From the NCBI RefSeq assembly GCF_000585375.1, contig NZ_KK073874.1:372001-436000 (forward strand): a stretch of DNA of 64,000 bases, in the 5' to 3' direction. The first letter of the stretch is position 1; each line of letters starts with the position of its first letter. The stretch is from Cryptosporangium arvum DSM 44712 (GTDB lineage: Bacteria; Actinomycetota; Actinomycetes; Mycobacteriales; Cryptosporangiaceae). Below the pieces are notes generated by a model. The model was not told the origin of the DNA, ran no database searches, and saw only the letters and a program-made list of their open reading frames with translations. Below are positions 41,156 through 50,504 of the stretch, one piece after another. The position numbers and the translations under genes are program-made.

Positions 41156-42124
41156 GTGGTCGGGCCACCGCCGGCGGTCGCAGCCGTCCGGGTGGCGGTC
41201 CGGGGCGCGCTGCGTGCTCTGCCGGTCGGGTCGTTGGCGCTGGTCGCGTGCTCGGGTGGCCCCGACTCGGCCGCGCTGGCCGCGGCCGCGGCGTTCGAGG
41301 CGCCGCGGGCGGGCCTGCGGGCCGGGCTGGTGACGGTCGACCACGCGCTGCAGGCCGGGTCGGCCGAGCGGGCCGCCGAGGTCGCGACCTGGGGGACGGA
41401 GCTGGGGCTCGAGCCCTCGGTGGCGGTGCGGGTGGCGGTCGGCACCGCGGGCGGCCCGGAGGCCGCGGCCCGGCACGCCCGGTACGAGGCCCTCGGCGCC
41501 GTGGCCGCCGAGCACGGAGCGGCCGCGGTGCTGCTCGGCCACACCGCCGACGACCAGGCCGAGACCGTGCTGCTCGGGCTCGCCCGGGGGTCCGGGGCCC
41601 GCTCGGCGGCCGGAATGGCGCCGGTACGCGGCGTCTACCGGCGTCCGCTGCTGGACCTGCCCCGGGCCCTCGTCCACGGGGCCGCCGAGGACCTCCCGGT
41701 CTGGCACGACCCCCACAACGTCGACCCGGCCTACGCCCGGTCCCGCGTGCGGGCGCTGCTCCCCACGCTCGAGGAGGCCGCCGGCGGCGGCCTGGTGGCG
41801 GGTCTTGCCCGTACCGCCGCCCTTCTCCGCGCCGACGCTGAGCTGCTCGATTCGCTCGCGGCCGAGCTCCACGAGGACGCGTCCGCCGACGGCGGGCTCA
41901 CCGTCCGAGCCCTCGCCGACGCCCATCGGGCCCTGCGTGGCCGGGTGCTCCGCCGCTGGGCGATCGAACTGGGCGCGCCGCCCGGAACGCTGTCCGCCGC
42001 CCACGTCGACGCGCTGGACGCGCTCGTCACCCGCTGGCGCGGACAGGGGTCGGTGCACCTCCCCGGCGGTATCCGGATCGCCCGGGTGCGGGGTGCCCTG
42101 CGCCGGGATGACCGGCTTCCGTAG
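41156..42124 (+). CDS. tilS: tRNA(Ile)-lysidine synthase
   Basis: 322 residues from GTG 41156, 6 nt after the previous stop. PP-loop ATPase motif SGGPDS (33-38), then LLGHTADDQAETVLLGLARGSG. It converts C34 of tRNA-Ile(CAU) to lysidine, so it is expected to be essential. The C-terminal domain is short, as in other actinobacterial TilS. Confidence 0.93.
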   Translation: MVGPPPAVAAVRVAVRGALRALPVGSLALVACSGGPDSAALAAAAAFEAPRAGLRAGLVTVDHALQAGSAERAAEVATWGTELGLEPSVAVRVAVGTAGGPEAAARHARYEALGAVAAEHGAAAVLLGHTADDQAETVLLGLARGSGARSAAGMAPVRGVYRRPLLDLPRALVHGAAEDLPVWHDPHNVDPAYARSRVRALLPTLEEAAGGGLVAGLARTAALLRADAELLDSLAAELHEDASADGGLTVRALADAHRALRGRVLRRWAIELGAPPGTLSAAHVDALDALVTRWRGQGSVHLPGGIRIARVRGALRRDDRLP

Positions 42125-42133
42125 GCTGCGAAC

Positions 42134-42712
42134 GTGACGAGCCCAGAGTCAGACGGCCCGTACGCGGCCGACATCGAGCGGGTGGTCGTCTCGGCCGCCG
42201 ACATCCAGGAAAAGATCGCCGAGCTGGCCCGGAAGGTCGAGGCCGACTACCAGGCCGACACCGACAGCCCGCTGCTGCTGGTCGGCGTGCTCAAGGGTGC
42301 GTTCGTCTTCATGGCCGACTTCGCCCGCGAGCTACGGCACCCGGCCGAGGTCGAGTTCATGGCGGTCTCCTCGTACGGATCCTCGACCACGTCCTCCGGC
42401 GTGGTGCGCATCCTCAAGGACCTCGACCGCGACATCGCCGGACGCCACGTCCTGGTCGTCGAGGACATCATCGACTCCGGCCTGACGCTGTCGTGGCTGC
42501 TGCGCAACCTGGCCAGCCGCAATCCGGCCTCGGTCCGCGTGGTCGCGCTGCTGCGCAAACCCGACGCGGTGAAGGTCCCGGTGGAGGTGGCTCACGTCGG
42601 ATTCGACATCCCGAACGAATTCGTCGTCGGCTATGGCCTCGACTACGACGAGCGGTACCGCGGATTGCCATTTGTCGGGGTGTTGAAGCCCGAGGTTTAC
42701 GGCGCTGCCTGA
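42134..42712 (+). CDS. hpt: Hypoxanthine phosphoribosyltransferase
   Basis: 192 residues from GTG 42134. The PRPP-binding loop [13 protein letters not shown] (about 106-118) and the N-terminal [20 protein letters not shown] match HPRT. Purine salvage: hypoxanthine or guanine plus PRPP to IMP or GMP. Between tilS and ftsH in the conserved order. The 215 bp before ftsH are non-coding and hold a small ACGGG/CCCGT hairpin. Confidence 0.95.
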   Translation: MTSPESDGPYAADIERVVVSAADIQEKIAELARKVEADYQADTDSPLLLVGVLKGAFVFMADFARELRHPAEVEFMAVSSYGSSTTSSGVVRILKDLDRDIAGRHVLVVEDIIDSGLTLSWLLRNLASRNPASVRVVALLRKPDAVKVPVEVAHVGFDIPNEFVVGYGLDYDERYRGLPFVGVLKPEVYGAA

Positions 42713-42927
42713 CCGGACACGGGAACGGTCACACGGGTTCACCCGTTGTCTCGGAGGCGGCTACCAGCCACCTGCACCGTCGGTGGGTGCGGAGTACGCT
42801 TCTCCAACCGGGTGAGCAACAAGTATTACGCCCGTCGAACCACCTGAACTGCACACCGACACGCGCCAAATAGCCTGAGAATCGGGAGGGGCCGGGACTC
42901 TGCTTTTCGGAGCACCCCGCACGCAGC

Positions 42928-45123
42928 ATGGAACGTACCCGCTTCATCCGCAGGCCCCTGGTCTGGATCATCCTGATGATCCTGGTCGCGCTCCTGTTGG
43001 GCTCACTGTTCACCGGCGACGGCGACTACAAGAAGGTCGACACCTCCGTTGCCCTGGCACAGGTGCGAGAGGGCAACTACAACAAAGCCCAGCTCCAGGA
43101 CAAGGAACAGATCCTTCGCCTGGAACTGAAGAACGACTACCGCGGCGATAAGAAGATCGAAGCGTCGTTCCCGTCGCAGTCCGCTGACGACGTGTTCTCG
43201 CTTCTCTCGGAGAAGTCCGAGGCCAACGGTGGACCGGCGTTCGACACGAAGGTCACCCAGGAGTCGATCTTCGTCACGCTGCTGATCACCGTGCTTCCGA
43301 TCCTGGTGGTCGTCGTCCTGCTCTTCCTCTTCATGAGCCAGATGCAGGGTGGCGGCAGCCGCGTCATGAACTTCGGCAAGTCGAAGGCGAAGCTGGTCAG
43401 CAAGGACACCCCGAAAACGACGTTCGCCGACGTCGCCGGGGCGGACGAGGCGATCGAGGAACTCCACGAGATCAAGGAGTTCCTGCAGAACCCGGCCAAG
43501 TTCCAGGCGATCGGCGCGAAGATCCCGAAGGGCGTCCTGCTCTACGGCCCGCCCGGTACCGGTAAGACGCTGCTGGCCCGTGCGGTCGCCGGCGAGGCCG
43601 GGGTGCCGTTCTACTCGATCTCCGGTTCCGACTTCGTCGAGATGTTCGTCGGTGTCGGTGCCAGCCGCGTCCGCGACCTGTTCGAGCAGGCCAAGCAGAA
43701 CGCTCCGGCGATCATCTTCGTCGACGAGATCGACGCGGTCGGCCGCCACCGCGGCGCCGGCCTCGGCGGTGGGCACGACGAGCGCGAGCAGACGCTGAAC
43801 CAGATGCTCGTCGAGATGGACGGCTTCGACGTCAAGGGCGGCATCATCATGATCGCCGCGACGAACCGGCCCGACATCCTCGACCCGGCGCTGCTGCGTC
43901 CCGGCCGGTTCGACCGGCAGATCGCGGTCGACCGCCCCGACCTGGAGGGCCGCAAGGCCGTCCTGCGGGTGCACGCCAAGGGCAAGCCGTTCTCACCCGA
44001 CGTCGACCTCGACACGACCGCTCGGCGCACGCCCGGCTTCACCGGTGCCGACCTGGCGAACGTCATCAACGAGGCGGCCCTGCTCACCGCCCGGCTGGAC
44101 CGCAAGGCGATCACCAACGAATCGCTCGAAGAGGCGATCGACCGGGTCATCGCCGGTCCGGAGCGCAAGACCCGGGCGATGAGCCCGAAGGAACTGAAGG
44201 TCACCGCGTACCACGAGGGTGGGCACGCGCTCGTGGCCTGGGCACTGCCGCACTCCGCGCCGGTGCACAAGCTGACGATCGTGCCGCGTGGCCGCTCGCT
44301 GGGCCACACGCTGATCCTGCCGACCGAGGACAAGTACACCCAGACGCGATCGGAAATGATCGACACGCTGGCGTACGCGCTCGGTGGCCGGGCCGCGGAG
44401 GAACTCGTCTACCACGAGCCCACCACCGGCGCCGGAAACGACATCGAGAAGGCCACCGGCATGGCCAGGGCGATGGTCACCGAGTACGGCATGAGCGCCA
44501 AACTCGGGGCGATCAAGTACGGCACCAGCGACTCGGAGCCGTTCCTCGGTCGCGACATGGGCCACCAGCGCGACTACTCCGACTCCATCGCGGCGGAGAT
44601 CGACGCCGAGGTGCGGGCTCTGATCGAGCTCGCGCACGACGAGGCCTACGAGATCCTCTCGGAGTACCGCGACGTGCTCGACACGATGGTGCTCGAGCTC
44701 CTGGAGAAGGAGACGCTGAGCAAGGACGACATGGCCCGGATCTGCGCGCGGGTGCAGAAGCGGCCGCCGATGTCGCCCTTCAATGGGTTCGGCAAGCGGG
44801 CGCCGAGCGACAAGCCGCCGGTCATGACGGCCGCCGAGGTGGCCGAGCTGCAGAAGAAGGCCGCCGACGAGGCGACCGCGCGGCTGGCCAACGGCTCGAA
44901 CGGTCTCCGGGCCAACGGCGGTGGCGCGCACGCCGCGCCGGACGACGAGCCCGGGGTGTCGATCAACCCGGGTAGCGACGCGTCGGTGCCGGCACCGGGA
45001 GACCCGCTCAACGACCCGCTGCCGCCGCAGAGCGACACGCTCGGCGGTCCGCAGCACCCGGGTCAGCCGGGCTGGCCGGGCACGGGCCACTCGGGCTCGT
45101 CGGGGCCGGGAGACCTGCGCTGA
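42928..45123 (+). CDS. ftsH: ATP-dependent zinc metalloprotease FtsH
   Basis: 731 residues. Membrane spans at about 11-28 and 113-136 flank a small external domain. The AAA+ domain has Walker A GPPGTGKT (207-214), Walker [16 protein letters not shown] and the second region of homology [21 protein letters not shown]. The M41 protease site is HEGGH (429-433). The C-terminal ~110 residues are low-complexity (Gly/Pro/Asn), typical of actinobacterial FtsH. Degrades membrane and regulatory proteins. Confidence 0.97.
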   Translation: MERTRFIRRPLVWIILMILVALLLGSLFTGDGDYKKVDTSVALAQVREGNYNKAQLQDKEQILRLELKNDYRGDKKIEASFPSQSADDVFSLLSEKSEANGGPAFDTKVTQESIFVTLLITVLPILVVVVLLFLFMSQMQGGGSRVMNFGKSKAKLVSKDTPKTTFADVAGADEAIEELHEIKEFLQNPAKFQAIGAKIPKGVLLYGPPGTGKTLLARAVAGEAGVPFYSISGSDFVEMFVGVGASRVRDLFEQAKQNAPAIIFVDEIDAVGRHRGAGLGGGHDEREQTLNQMLVEMDGFDVKGGIIMIAATNRPDILDPALLRPGRFDRQIAVDRPDLEGRKAVLRVHAKGKPFSPDVDLDTTARRTPGFTGADLANVINEAALLTARLDRKAITNESLEEAIDRVIAGPERKTRAMSPKELKVTAYHEGGHALVAWALPHSAPVHKLTIVPRGRSLGHTLILPTEDKYTQTRSEMIDTLAYALGGRAAEELVYHEPTTGAGNDIEKATGMARAMVTEYGMSAKLGAIKYGTSDSEPFLGRDMGHQRDYSDSIAAEIDAEVRALIELAHDEAYEILSEYRDVLDTMVLELLEKETLSKDDMARICARVQKRPPMSPFNGFGKRAPSDKPPVMTAAEVAELQKKAADEATARLANGSNGLRANGGGAHAAPDDEPGVSINPGSDASVPAPGDPLNDPLPPQSDTLGGPQHPGQPGWPGTGHSGSSGPGDLR

Positions 45124-45149
45124 GCACGGAAGCGGTCGCGTCCGACGCG

Positions 45150-45761
45150 TTGACGCCCGCTGGTGAAGGTGGCACGTCGGCGGCGGAGGCCGTCGACCTG
45201 CCGCGGATCCAGCGGGCCGTCCGGGAGATCCTCACCGCGGTCGGGGAAGACCCCGACCGCGAGGGGCTCCGGGAGACGCCGGCCCGCGTCGCACGTGCCT
45301 ACGCGGAGATCTTCTCCGGTCTGCACGTCGACCCGTCGACGGTGCTCACGACCGTCTTCGAGGAAGACCACGAGGAGCTCGTCCTGGTCAAGGACATCGA
45401 GCTCTACTCGACCTGCGAACACCACCTGGTGCCCTTCCACGGGGTCGCGCACGTGGGGTACATCCCGGGTGAGGACGGCCGCATCACCGGGCTGTCGAAG
45501 CTCGCGCGGTTGGTCGAGGCGTACGCCCGGCGGCCGCAGGTGCAGGAGCGGCTGACGTCGCAGATCGCCGACACGCTGATGGCCAAGCTCGAGCCGCGCG
45601 GGGTCATCGTCGTGGTCGAGTGCGAGCATCTGTGCATGTCGATGCGTGGCGTCCGCAAGCCCGGCGCCCGCACGGTCACCTCCGCGGTCCGCGGTTGGTT
45701 CCAGCGGTCCCAGGCCGCCCGGGCGGAGGCGATGAGCCTGATCCTCGGATCAGGTCGGTGA
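45150..45761 (+). CDS. folE: GTP cyclohydrolase I
   Basis: 203 residues if started at TTG 45150; an upstream in-frame CTG (45120), which has GGGAGA in front, would add 10. First folate step: GTP to dihydroneopterin triphosphate. Zn ligands sit in [12 protein letters not shown] and [13 protein letters not shown]. It also has [21 protein letters not shown]. Starts just after ftsH and overlaps folP. Confidence 0.94.
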   Translation: MTPAGEGGTSAAEAVDLPRIQRAVREILTAVGEDPDREGLRETPARVARAYAEIFSGLHVDPSTVLTTVFEEDHEELVLVKDIELYSTCEHHLVPFHGVAHVGYIPGEDGRITGLSKLARLVEAYARRPQVQERLTSQIADTLMAKLEPRGVIVVVECEHLCMSMRGVRKPGARTVTSAVRGWFQRSQAARAEAMSLILGSGR

Positions 45762-46603
45762 CCGGGTCCAAGTCAGTGACGGGGCCGGGTCGATGCCGGG
45801 TGATGGGCGTCCTCAACGTGACGCCCGACTCGTTCTCCGACGGCGGGCGCTACGAGAACCTCGACGCCGCCGTCTCGCACGCGATGGAACTCGCCGGGCA
45901 GGGTGCCGAGTACATCGACGTCGGCGGTGAGTCCACCCGGCCGGGTGCCGAGCGGGTCGACGCTGACGTCGAGATCGAACGGGTCGTGCCGGTAATCCGC
46001 GAGCTCGCTTCGGCGGGCGTCGCGGTCAGCATCGACACGACCCGCGCCGCGGTCGCGGAAGCCTCGCTGAGGGCCGGCGCGAGCATCGTCAACGACGTCT
46101 CCGGCGGTCTGGCCGACGCCCGGATGGGCGCCGTGGTCGCCGACGCCGGCTGCCCGTGGATCCTGATGCACTGGCGCGGGCACAGTCGGCGGATGCAGTC
46201 GCTGGCCCGGTACGGCGACGTGGTCACCGAGGTCAGGGACGAGCTGTCGGCACGCGTCGACGCGGCGCTGGCGGCCGGAGTCTCGTCCGACGCCCTGATC
46301 CTCGATCCGGGGCTCGGGTTCGCGAAGACCGGCGTCCACAACTGGGAGCTGCTGGCCCGCCTGGACGTGCTGCAGGCGCTCGGGTTCCCGGTGCTGATCG
46401 GGGCGAGCCGCAAATCGTTCCTGGGCCGCCTGCTCGCCGACGACGAGGACAAGCCCCGGCCGGTGGACGAGCGGGAGGACGCCACGCTGGCGATCACCGT
46501 GCTCTCCGCGCAGGCCGGTGCCTGGGGTGTGCGCGTGCACGAAGTCCGGGCGAGCGTCGACGCGATCGCGGTGCTGGAGGCGTACCGGAGGGCTCGCGGG
46601 TGA
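45758..46603 (+). CDS. folP: Dihydropteroate synthase
   Basis: 281 residues from GTG 45758 (GTGA overlap with folE); GTG 45776 is another option. The TIM barrel has [28 protein letters not shown], the substrate loop IVNDVSGG and GASRKSFLG. Joins p-aminobenzoate to the pterin; this is the sulfonamide target. Confidence 0.95.
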   Translation: MTGSKSVTGPGRCRVMGVLNVTPDSFSDGGRYENLDAAVSHAMELAGQGAEYIDVGGESTRPGAERVDADVEIERVVPVIRELASAGVAVSIDTTRAAVAEASLRAGASIVNDVSGGLADARMGAVVADAGCPWILMHWRGHSRRMQSLARYGDVVTEVRDELSARVDAALAAGVSSDALILDPGLGFAKTGVHNWELLARLDVLQALGFPVLIGASRKSFLGRLLADDEDKPRPVDEREDATLAITVLSAQAGAWGVRVHEVRASVDAIAVLEAYRRARG

Positions 46604-46962
46604 CCAACGACCGGATCGTGCTGACCGGGCTCACGGTGACCGGCTACCACGGCGTCTTCGACTTCGAGCGCCGCGAAGGACAGCCGTTCGTCGTCGACGT
46701 CGCGCTCGAGCTCGACACGCGGAAGGCCGCCGAGACCGACGAGGTCACCGACACCGTGCACTACGGCGAACTGGCTCAGAAGCTGGCCGCGGTGGTGCAG
46801 GGCGAGCCGGTGAACCTGCTGGAGAAACTGGTGGCCCGGCTCGCCGACGTCTGCCTGGACGATTCCCGGGTGAGCGCCGCCGAGGTCACCGTGCACAAGC
46901 CGAAGGCACCGATCCCGCTGGAGTTCGGCGACGTGGCCGTGACGATCCGGCGGTCCCGATGA
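46600..46962 (+). CDS. folB: Dihydroneopterin aldolase
   Basis: 120 residues from GTG 46600, overlapping the folP stop. GYHGVFDFERREGQPFVVDVALELD and VHYGELAQ carry the active-site Glu and Tyr; VTVHKPKAPIP carries the Lys. Converts dihydroneopterin to hydroxymethyl-dihydropterin. Confidence 0.95.
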   Translation: MTNDRIVLTGLTVTGYHGVFDFERREGQPFVVDVALELDTRKAAETDEVTDTVHYGELAQKLAAVVQGEPVNLLEKLVARLADVCLDDSRVSAAEVTVHKPKAPIPLEFGDVAVTIRRSR

Positions 46963-47465
46963 CCCGCGCGGTGCTTTCGATCGGGTCCAACCTGGGCGAT
47001 CGGCTGGCGAACCTGGCCGGTGTGATCACCGCGTTGCCCGGCGCCCGCGTGTCACCGGTTTACGAAACCGATCCGTGGGGACCGGTGCCCCAGGATGATT
47101 ACTTGAACGCCATCGTGGTGGCCGAAGACGCCGGCCGCGACGCGGCCGGCTGGCTGTCCTTCGTCCGGGAGGCCGAGCGGGCCGCCGGTCGGGTGCGTGA
47201 CGTGCGATGGGGCCCTCGAACGCTCGATGTGGACGTCGTGCAGGTGCACGACGTCCGCGGCGAAGCCGTGCTCTCCGAGGACCCGTCGTTGACGTTGCCG
47301 CATCCGCTGGCGTCGCAGCGGGCCTTCGTCCTGGTGCCCTGGCTCGCGGTCGAACCCGACGCGGTGCTCGCCGGGCACGGAGCGGTGCGTGAGCTCGTCG
47401 ACGCACTGCCGGATGATGACCGGGGTACCGTCCGCCGCCGCGATGACCTGAGCCTGGAGAGGTGA
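46959..47465 (+). CDS. folK: HPPK, hydroxymethyl-dihydropterin pyrophosphokinase
   Basis: 168 residues, ATGA overlap with folB. SIGSNLGDRLANL, YETDPWGPVPQDDYLNAIV, RWGPRTLDVDVV (metal Asp pair) and LPHPLASQRAFVLVP are the family motifs. Fourth and last gene of the tightly overlapping fol operon. Confidence 0.95.
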   Translation: MTRAVLSIGSNLGDRLANLAGVITALPGARVSPVYETDPWGPVPQDDYLNAIVVAEDAGRDAAGWLSFVREAERAAGRVRDVRWGPRTLDVDVVQVHDVRGEAVLSEDPSLTLPHPLASQRAFVLVPWLAVEPDAVLAGHGAVRELVDALPDDDRGTVRRRDDLSLER

Positions 47466-47471
47466 CCAGGA

Positions 47472-47966
47472 GTGACTCCGCCCCCCAGCCCGCCGACGCC
47501 GACCCCGCGGTTGACCCCGACCCGACCCGGCAGCCTGGCGCTGGTCGTGCTGGTCGCGTGCGTGGCGGCGTGGGCGCTGGCCAATCGGTTCTACGGCGAC
47601 CTGCCGATGTTCACCTGGTTCCCGGCGCTGACGCTGGCCCTGCTGGCGATCTTCGAACTGATCGCGGCGCGGGCCACCCGGGCCCGGATCGACCGGCAGG
47701 AAGGCGCGGGCCCGGTCGAGCCGCTGGCCGTCGCGCGGTTCGCCGCGCTGGCCAAGGCGTCCTCGCTCGGCGGTGCGCTGTTCGTGGGCCTCTACGCCGG
47801 GCTGCTGCTGTTCCTGCTCAGCGAGCGGGAGCGCCTCGCCGCCGCCGCTGACGACGTACCGGAGTGCACCGGTGGGCTGATCGCCGCCGTGCTGTTGGTC
47901 GGCGCCGCTCTCTGGCTCGAGCGGTCCTGCCGCATCCCGGATCCACCCGACGACGAAGAGTCCTGA
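47472..47966 (+). CDS. DUF3180 membrane protein
   Basis: 164 residues from GTG 47472. Four spans: LALVVLVACVAAWALANRF, MFTWFPALTLALLAIFELI, ASSLGGALFVGLYAGLLLFLL, GGLIAAVLLVGAALWLE. Length, order and place right behind folK identify it as the DUF3180 family of actinomycetes. Function unknown. Confidence 0.88.
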   Translation: MTPPPSPPTPTPRLTPTRPGSLALVVLVACVAAWALANRFYGDLPMFTWFPALTLALLAIFELIAARATRARIDRQEGAGPVEPLAVARFAALAKASSLGGALFVGLYAGLLLFLLSERERLAAAADDVPECTGGLIAAVLLVGAALWLERSCRIPDPPDDEES

Positions 47967-47981
47967 TCGAAGGATGTATCG

Positions 47982-48266
47982 ATGAGCGATCTGGCCACCC
48001 TGGACGCGCTGTCGACCGAGGAGTTGCGCGAGCGCGCGTTCTCCCGGGCGCGCAGGCGCGGGGACGTCGGCTTCTTCTGGGACTTGATCCAGCGCCTGCC
48101 CAGCGCGCGGGAGACCGAGTCGAACGACGAGAGCCTCGGGACGATCGGCAGCACGATCGAAGAGGCCGTCGGTCTCTGGCGCGAGCTGACCGGTCACGAG
48201 TACGGCGACTCCGAGCCGCTGATCCGCGCCGCGTTCATCGACTATCTGCTGGAACACCCGGAATAG
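47982..48266 (+). CDS. Small conserved-looking helical protein
   Basis: 94 residues, mostly helical and acidic, no membrane span: LSTEELRERAFSRARRRGDVGFFWDLIQRLPSA, then WRELTGHEYGDSEPLIRAAFIDYLLEHP. Fifteen bases after the DUF3180 gene, so probably co-transcribed. Family name not recognised; cytoplasmic. Confidence 0.75.
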   Translation: MSDLATLDALSTEELRERAFSRARRRGDVGFFWDLIQRLPSARETESNDESLGTIGSTIEEAVGLWRELTGHEYGDSEPLIRAAFIDYLLEHPE

Positions 48267-48332
48267 GAGACTCCGTCTACCCTCGGGGACGACGGGGGTC
48301 GGGGCGCAGTACTGCGACCGAGGAGGTAGACG

Positions 48333-49535
48333 GTGCGAAAGCAGCACGAGGACGATCCGGGTGTCGACGACCGCGACGGCGGAACGCTGACGCTGCCCGG
48401 CCAGTACGAGGACGCGCCGGACTACGACTTCCGCGTGGCCAACCAGGACACCCCGACCGAGATGCTGGGTGGCAACACGCCGCCGTACGGGGTTCCGGTC
48501 GTCGCGGACGTCCCGGAGCCGCCCGCGCCGCCGCCGCCCTACGAGCCGCCGACGTTCACCGCGCCGGCGGCCGTGCCGGAGCCGCCCGTCCGTGACCGGC
48601 TCTGGCCGCACCTGATCTGGGAGATCGTGCTGGCGGCCGCGGTCGTCACCGAGGTGTTGCTCGTCCTCGCCCAGGACGACCAGGTCTTCCGCGGTGACGC
48701 CGGCCCCGCCCTGATGCTCTGGGTCGCCACCGCGATCCTGCTCGGCAGCGCGGCGGCGCTCTCGCTGCGCGGCGGCATGCCGAACGTCGCGATCGGGGCG
48801 ATCGCGATCGCGGCCGGCGCCGACTACGCCTGGCTGGTCGGTGCCGAGGGGCACCCGTTCGGTGAGGCGCTGGCGATGGCGCTGGCCGGTGGTGCGCTCG
48901 CCGGCCTGGTCATCGCGCTGATCAGCACCACGTTCGGCGTCCCGAGCTGGGCGGCGAGCCTCGGGGTGGCCGGCGTGCTCTCCGGGGTCGTTCCGGCGCT
49001 CGTCGGTTACGCCGCCCGCCCGGTCGGCGGCGAGACGCCGAACGTCCACGTGTCGGCGGAGTGGTGGCTGATCGGCGCCGCCGTGATCTCGGTGCTGGGT
49101 GGCCTGCTGCTCGCGCAGCCCGCGTTCCGGCGGTTCGTCGGCCGCTCCCGTCCGACCGGCGACCCGGCGAAGCGGGCCGGGTTCGTGGCGTCGATCGCGG
49201 CTGCCGGTGCGCTCGCCGGGTCGGGTGCGCTGGCCGCGGCCGCCGGCCTGCTCGACGCGGCGAACCGGGGCACCAGCGCCGGTGGTTACACCGGCATGGC
49301 CGAGCTCGCGATGGTGGGCTTCAGCGTCGCGCTTCTCGGCGGGGTCAGCGCGCACGGCCGCCGCGGCGGGATCTTCGGCGTCGTGCTGGCCGCGACGCTG
49401 CTCGGGCTGGTGCGCCTGCACCTCGATCTGGTCGGGGCCGACAAGTGGCTCGGCGCCGTGATCTCGGGCGCCGCGATCATTCTCGGGCTGGTCGTGACCC
49501 GGGTGATGGAGCGTCTGGGGCGGCGTCCGGTTTGA
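48333..49535 (+). CDS. ABC-permease-like membrane protein with Pro-rich N-terminus
   Basis: 400 residues from GTG 48333. About 85 Pro/Asp-rich cytoplasmic residues precede some nine spans. GGALAGLVIALISTTFGVPSWAASLGVAGVLSGV recalls the sugar/branched-chain amino acid ABC permeases (BPD_transp_2), where the loop contacts the ATPase, but conservation is weak. Followed 92 bp later by an ATPase-like protein without catalytic residues, so an active importer is doubtful. Confidence 0.68.
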   Translation: MRKQHEDDPGVDDRDGGTLTLPGQYEDAPDYDFRVANQDTPTEMLGGNTPPYGVPVVADVPEPPAPPPPYEPPTFTAPAAVPEPPVRDRLWPHLIWEIVLAAAVVTEVLLVLAQDDQVFRGDAGPALMLWVATAILLGSAAALSLRGGMPNVAIGAIAIAAGADYAWLVGAEGHPFGEALAMALAGGALAGLVIALISTTFGVPSWAASLGVAGVLSGVVPALVGYAARPVGGETPNVHVSAEWWLIGAAVISVLGGLLLAQPAFRRFVGRSRPTGDPAKRAGFVASIAAAGALAGSGALAAAAGLLDAANRGTSAGGYTGMAELAMVGFSVALLGGVSAHGRRGGIFGVVLAATLLGLVRLHLDLVGADKWLGAVISGAAIILGLVVTRVMERLGRRPV

Positions 49536-49627
49536 CCCCGACTGGTGACTGGACCATGTCTTGCAAGTGATGTGACGGTTACCACATACTCGGCAGCTGA
49601 CGGTTCGTCGCCTCCGAGGGGGACCGG

Positions 49628-50344
49628 ATGCCTGTGACGTCATCTTCCCTAGTACTTCAGTTATCCGGCGTCCGGACGCGGGCCGGTCGAGCGGGCGCGC
49701 TCGACGACGTGTCGCTGAGCGTCGAGCCCGGACAGGTCGTCGCGGTGGTGGGGGGAGCGGGCTCCACGCTCTTCGACACCGTCTGCGGCTTCGTCCGGCC
49801 GGAGGCCGGCGAGATCACCTGGCGGGGCTCGGCGCTGCGCCCGCGTCCGCACCGCCTGACGACGCTCGGCGGCCTGGCCCGGACGCTGCAGGGCGTCGGC
49901 CTCTACGGCGGGCTGACCGTGCTGGAGAACGTGCTCGTCGGCGCGGCCGGGGTGCCGCCGGTCGCCGCGGTTCCCGCCGGGCGGCACGGTGGTGTGGGCG
50001 TCGCGTTGCTCGGCGGGGCCCAGCTCCGACCGCGCGGCGAGGAACTGCGCCAACTCGCCCGCGACGCGCTGACCCGGCTCGGAGCGGGGGAGTACCTCGA
50101 CGCGGAGCTGGCGGCCGTGCCCACGTCGCTGCACATCCGGGTCGTGCTGGCGCGGGCGCTGCTCGTCGGCCCCGAGTTGCTCGTCCTGGACGACCCGACC
50201 GCCGGGCTGGAGGCCGCTGAGGCGGCGGCGCTGGCCGGGATGCTGCGACCGCAGGCCGGATCCGACCACGCGGTTCTGATCACGACCACGGACGCGGAAT
50301 TCGCCGCGCTGTCCGCCGATCGGGTCGTGACGCTCGACCCGTGA
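49628..50344 (+). CDS. ABC ATPase-like protein without catalytic motifs
   Basis: 238 residues laid out like a LivG/LivF-type ATPase: DDVSLSVEPGQVVAVVG at the start, LARTLQGVGLYGGLTVLENVLVG in the middle, LLVLDDPTAGLE near the end. Walker A lacks the Gly-Lys-Thr (it reads VGGAGSTLF, 41-49). The signature region reads PTSLHIR instead of LSGGQ. The catalytic Glu after Walker B is Asp189, and the switch His position is Thr (ITTTD). No frameshift is seen, so it is an intact pseudo-ATPase. Confidence 0.8.
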   Translation: MPVTSSSLVLQLSGVRTRAGRAGALDDVSLSVEPGQVVAVVGGAGSTLFDTVCGFVRPEAGEITWRGSALRPRPHRLTTLGGLARTLQGVGLYGGLTVLENVLVGAAGVPPVAAVPAGRHGGVGVALLGGAQLRPRGEELRQLARDALTRLGAGEYLDAELAAVPTSLHIRVVLARALLVGPELLVLDDPTAGLEAAEAAALAGMLRPQAGSDHAVLITTTDAEFAALSADRVVTLDP

Positions 50345-50468
50345 GCCCAGCGTGGCGACGGTCACTAAATCCGTCGGCGACCTTCGGATGTCCGGCTGAA
50401 TTACCCGGAAGTTAACCGCAAAGGGGAAATTATTAATCACGCATAGTGAGGTTTACGGTCGTTGACGG

Positions 50469-50482
50469 CCCACTGTAGTGGG
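50469..50482. promoter_or_regulatory. Inverted repeat in promoter region
   Basis: Perfect 6-bp dyad CCCACT-N2-AGTGGG just after a TTGACG -35-like box (50462-50467), 22 bp upstream of the GTG at 50505. The 160-bp intergenic region is AT-rich further up (ATTATTAAT near 50430). Candidate operator. Confidence 0.35.
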
Positions 50483-50504
50483 TTGGGCGGGTTACCGTGG
50501 CGTT

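Noticed and set aside
49628-50344. Pseudogene call for the ABC ATPase-like gene
   Set aside because: The frame is intact with normal actinobacterial codon use. Only catalytic residues are lost, which points to a changed function rather than simple decay.
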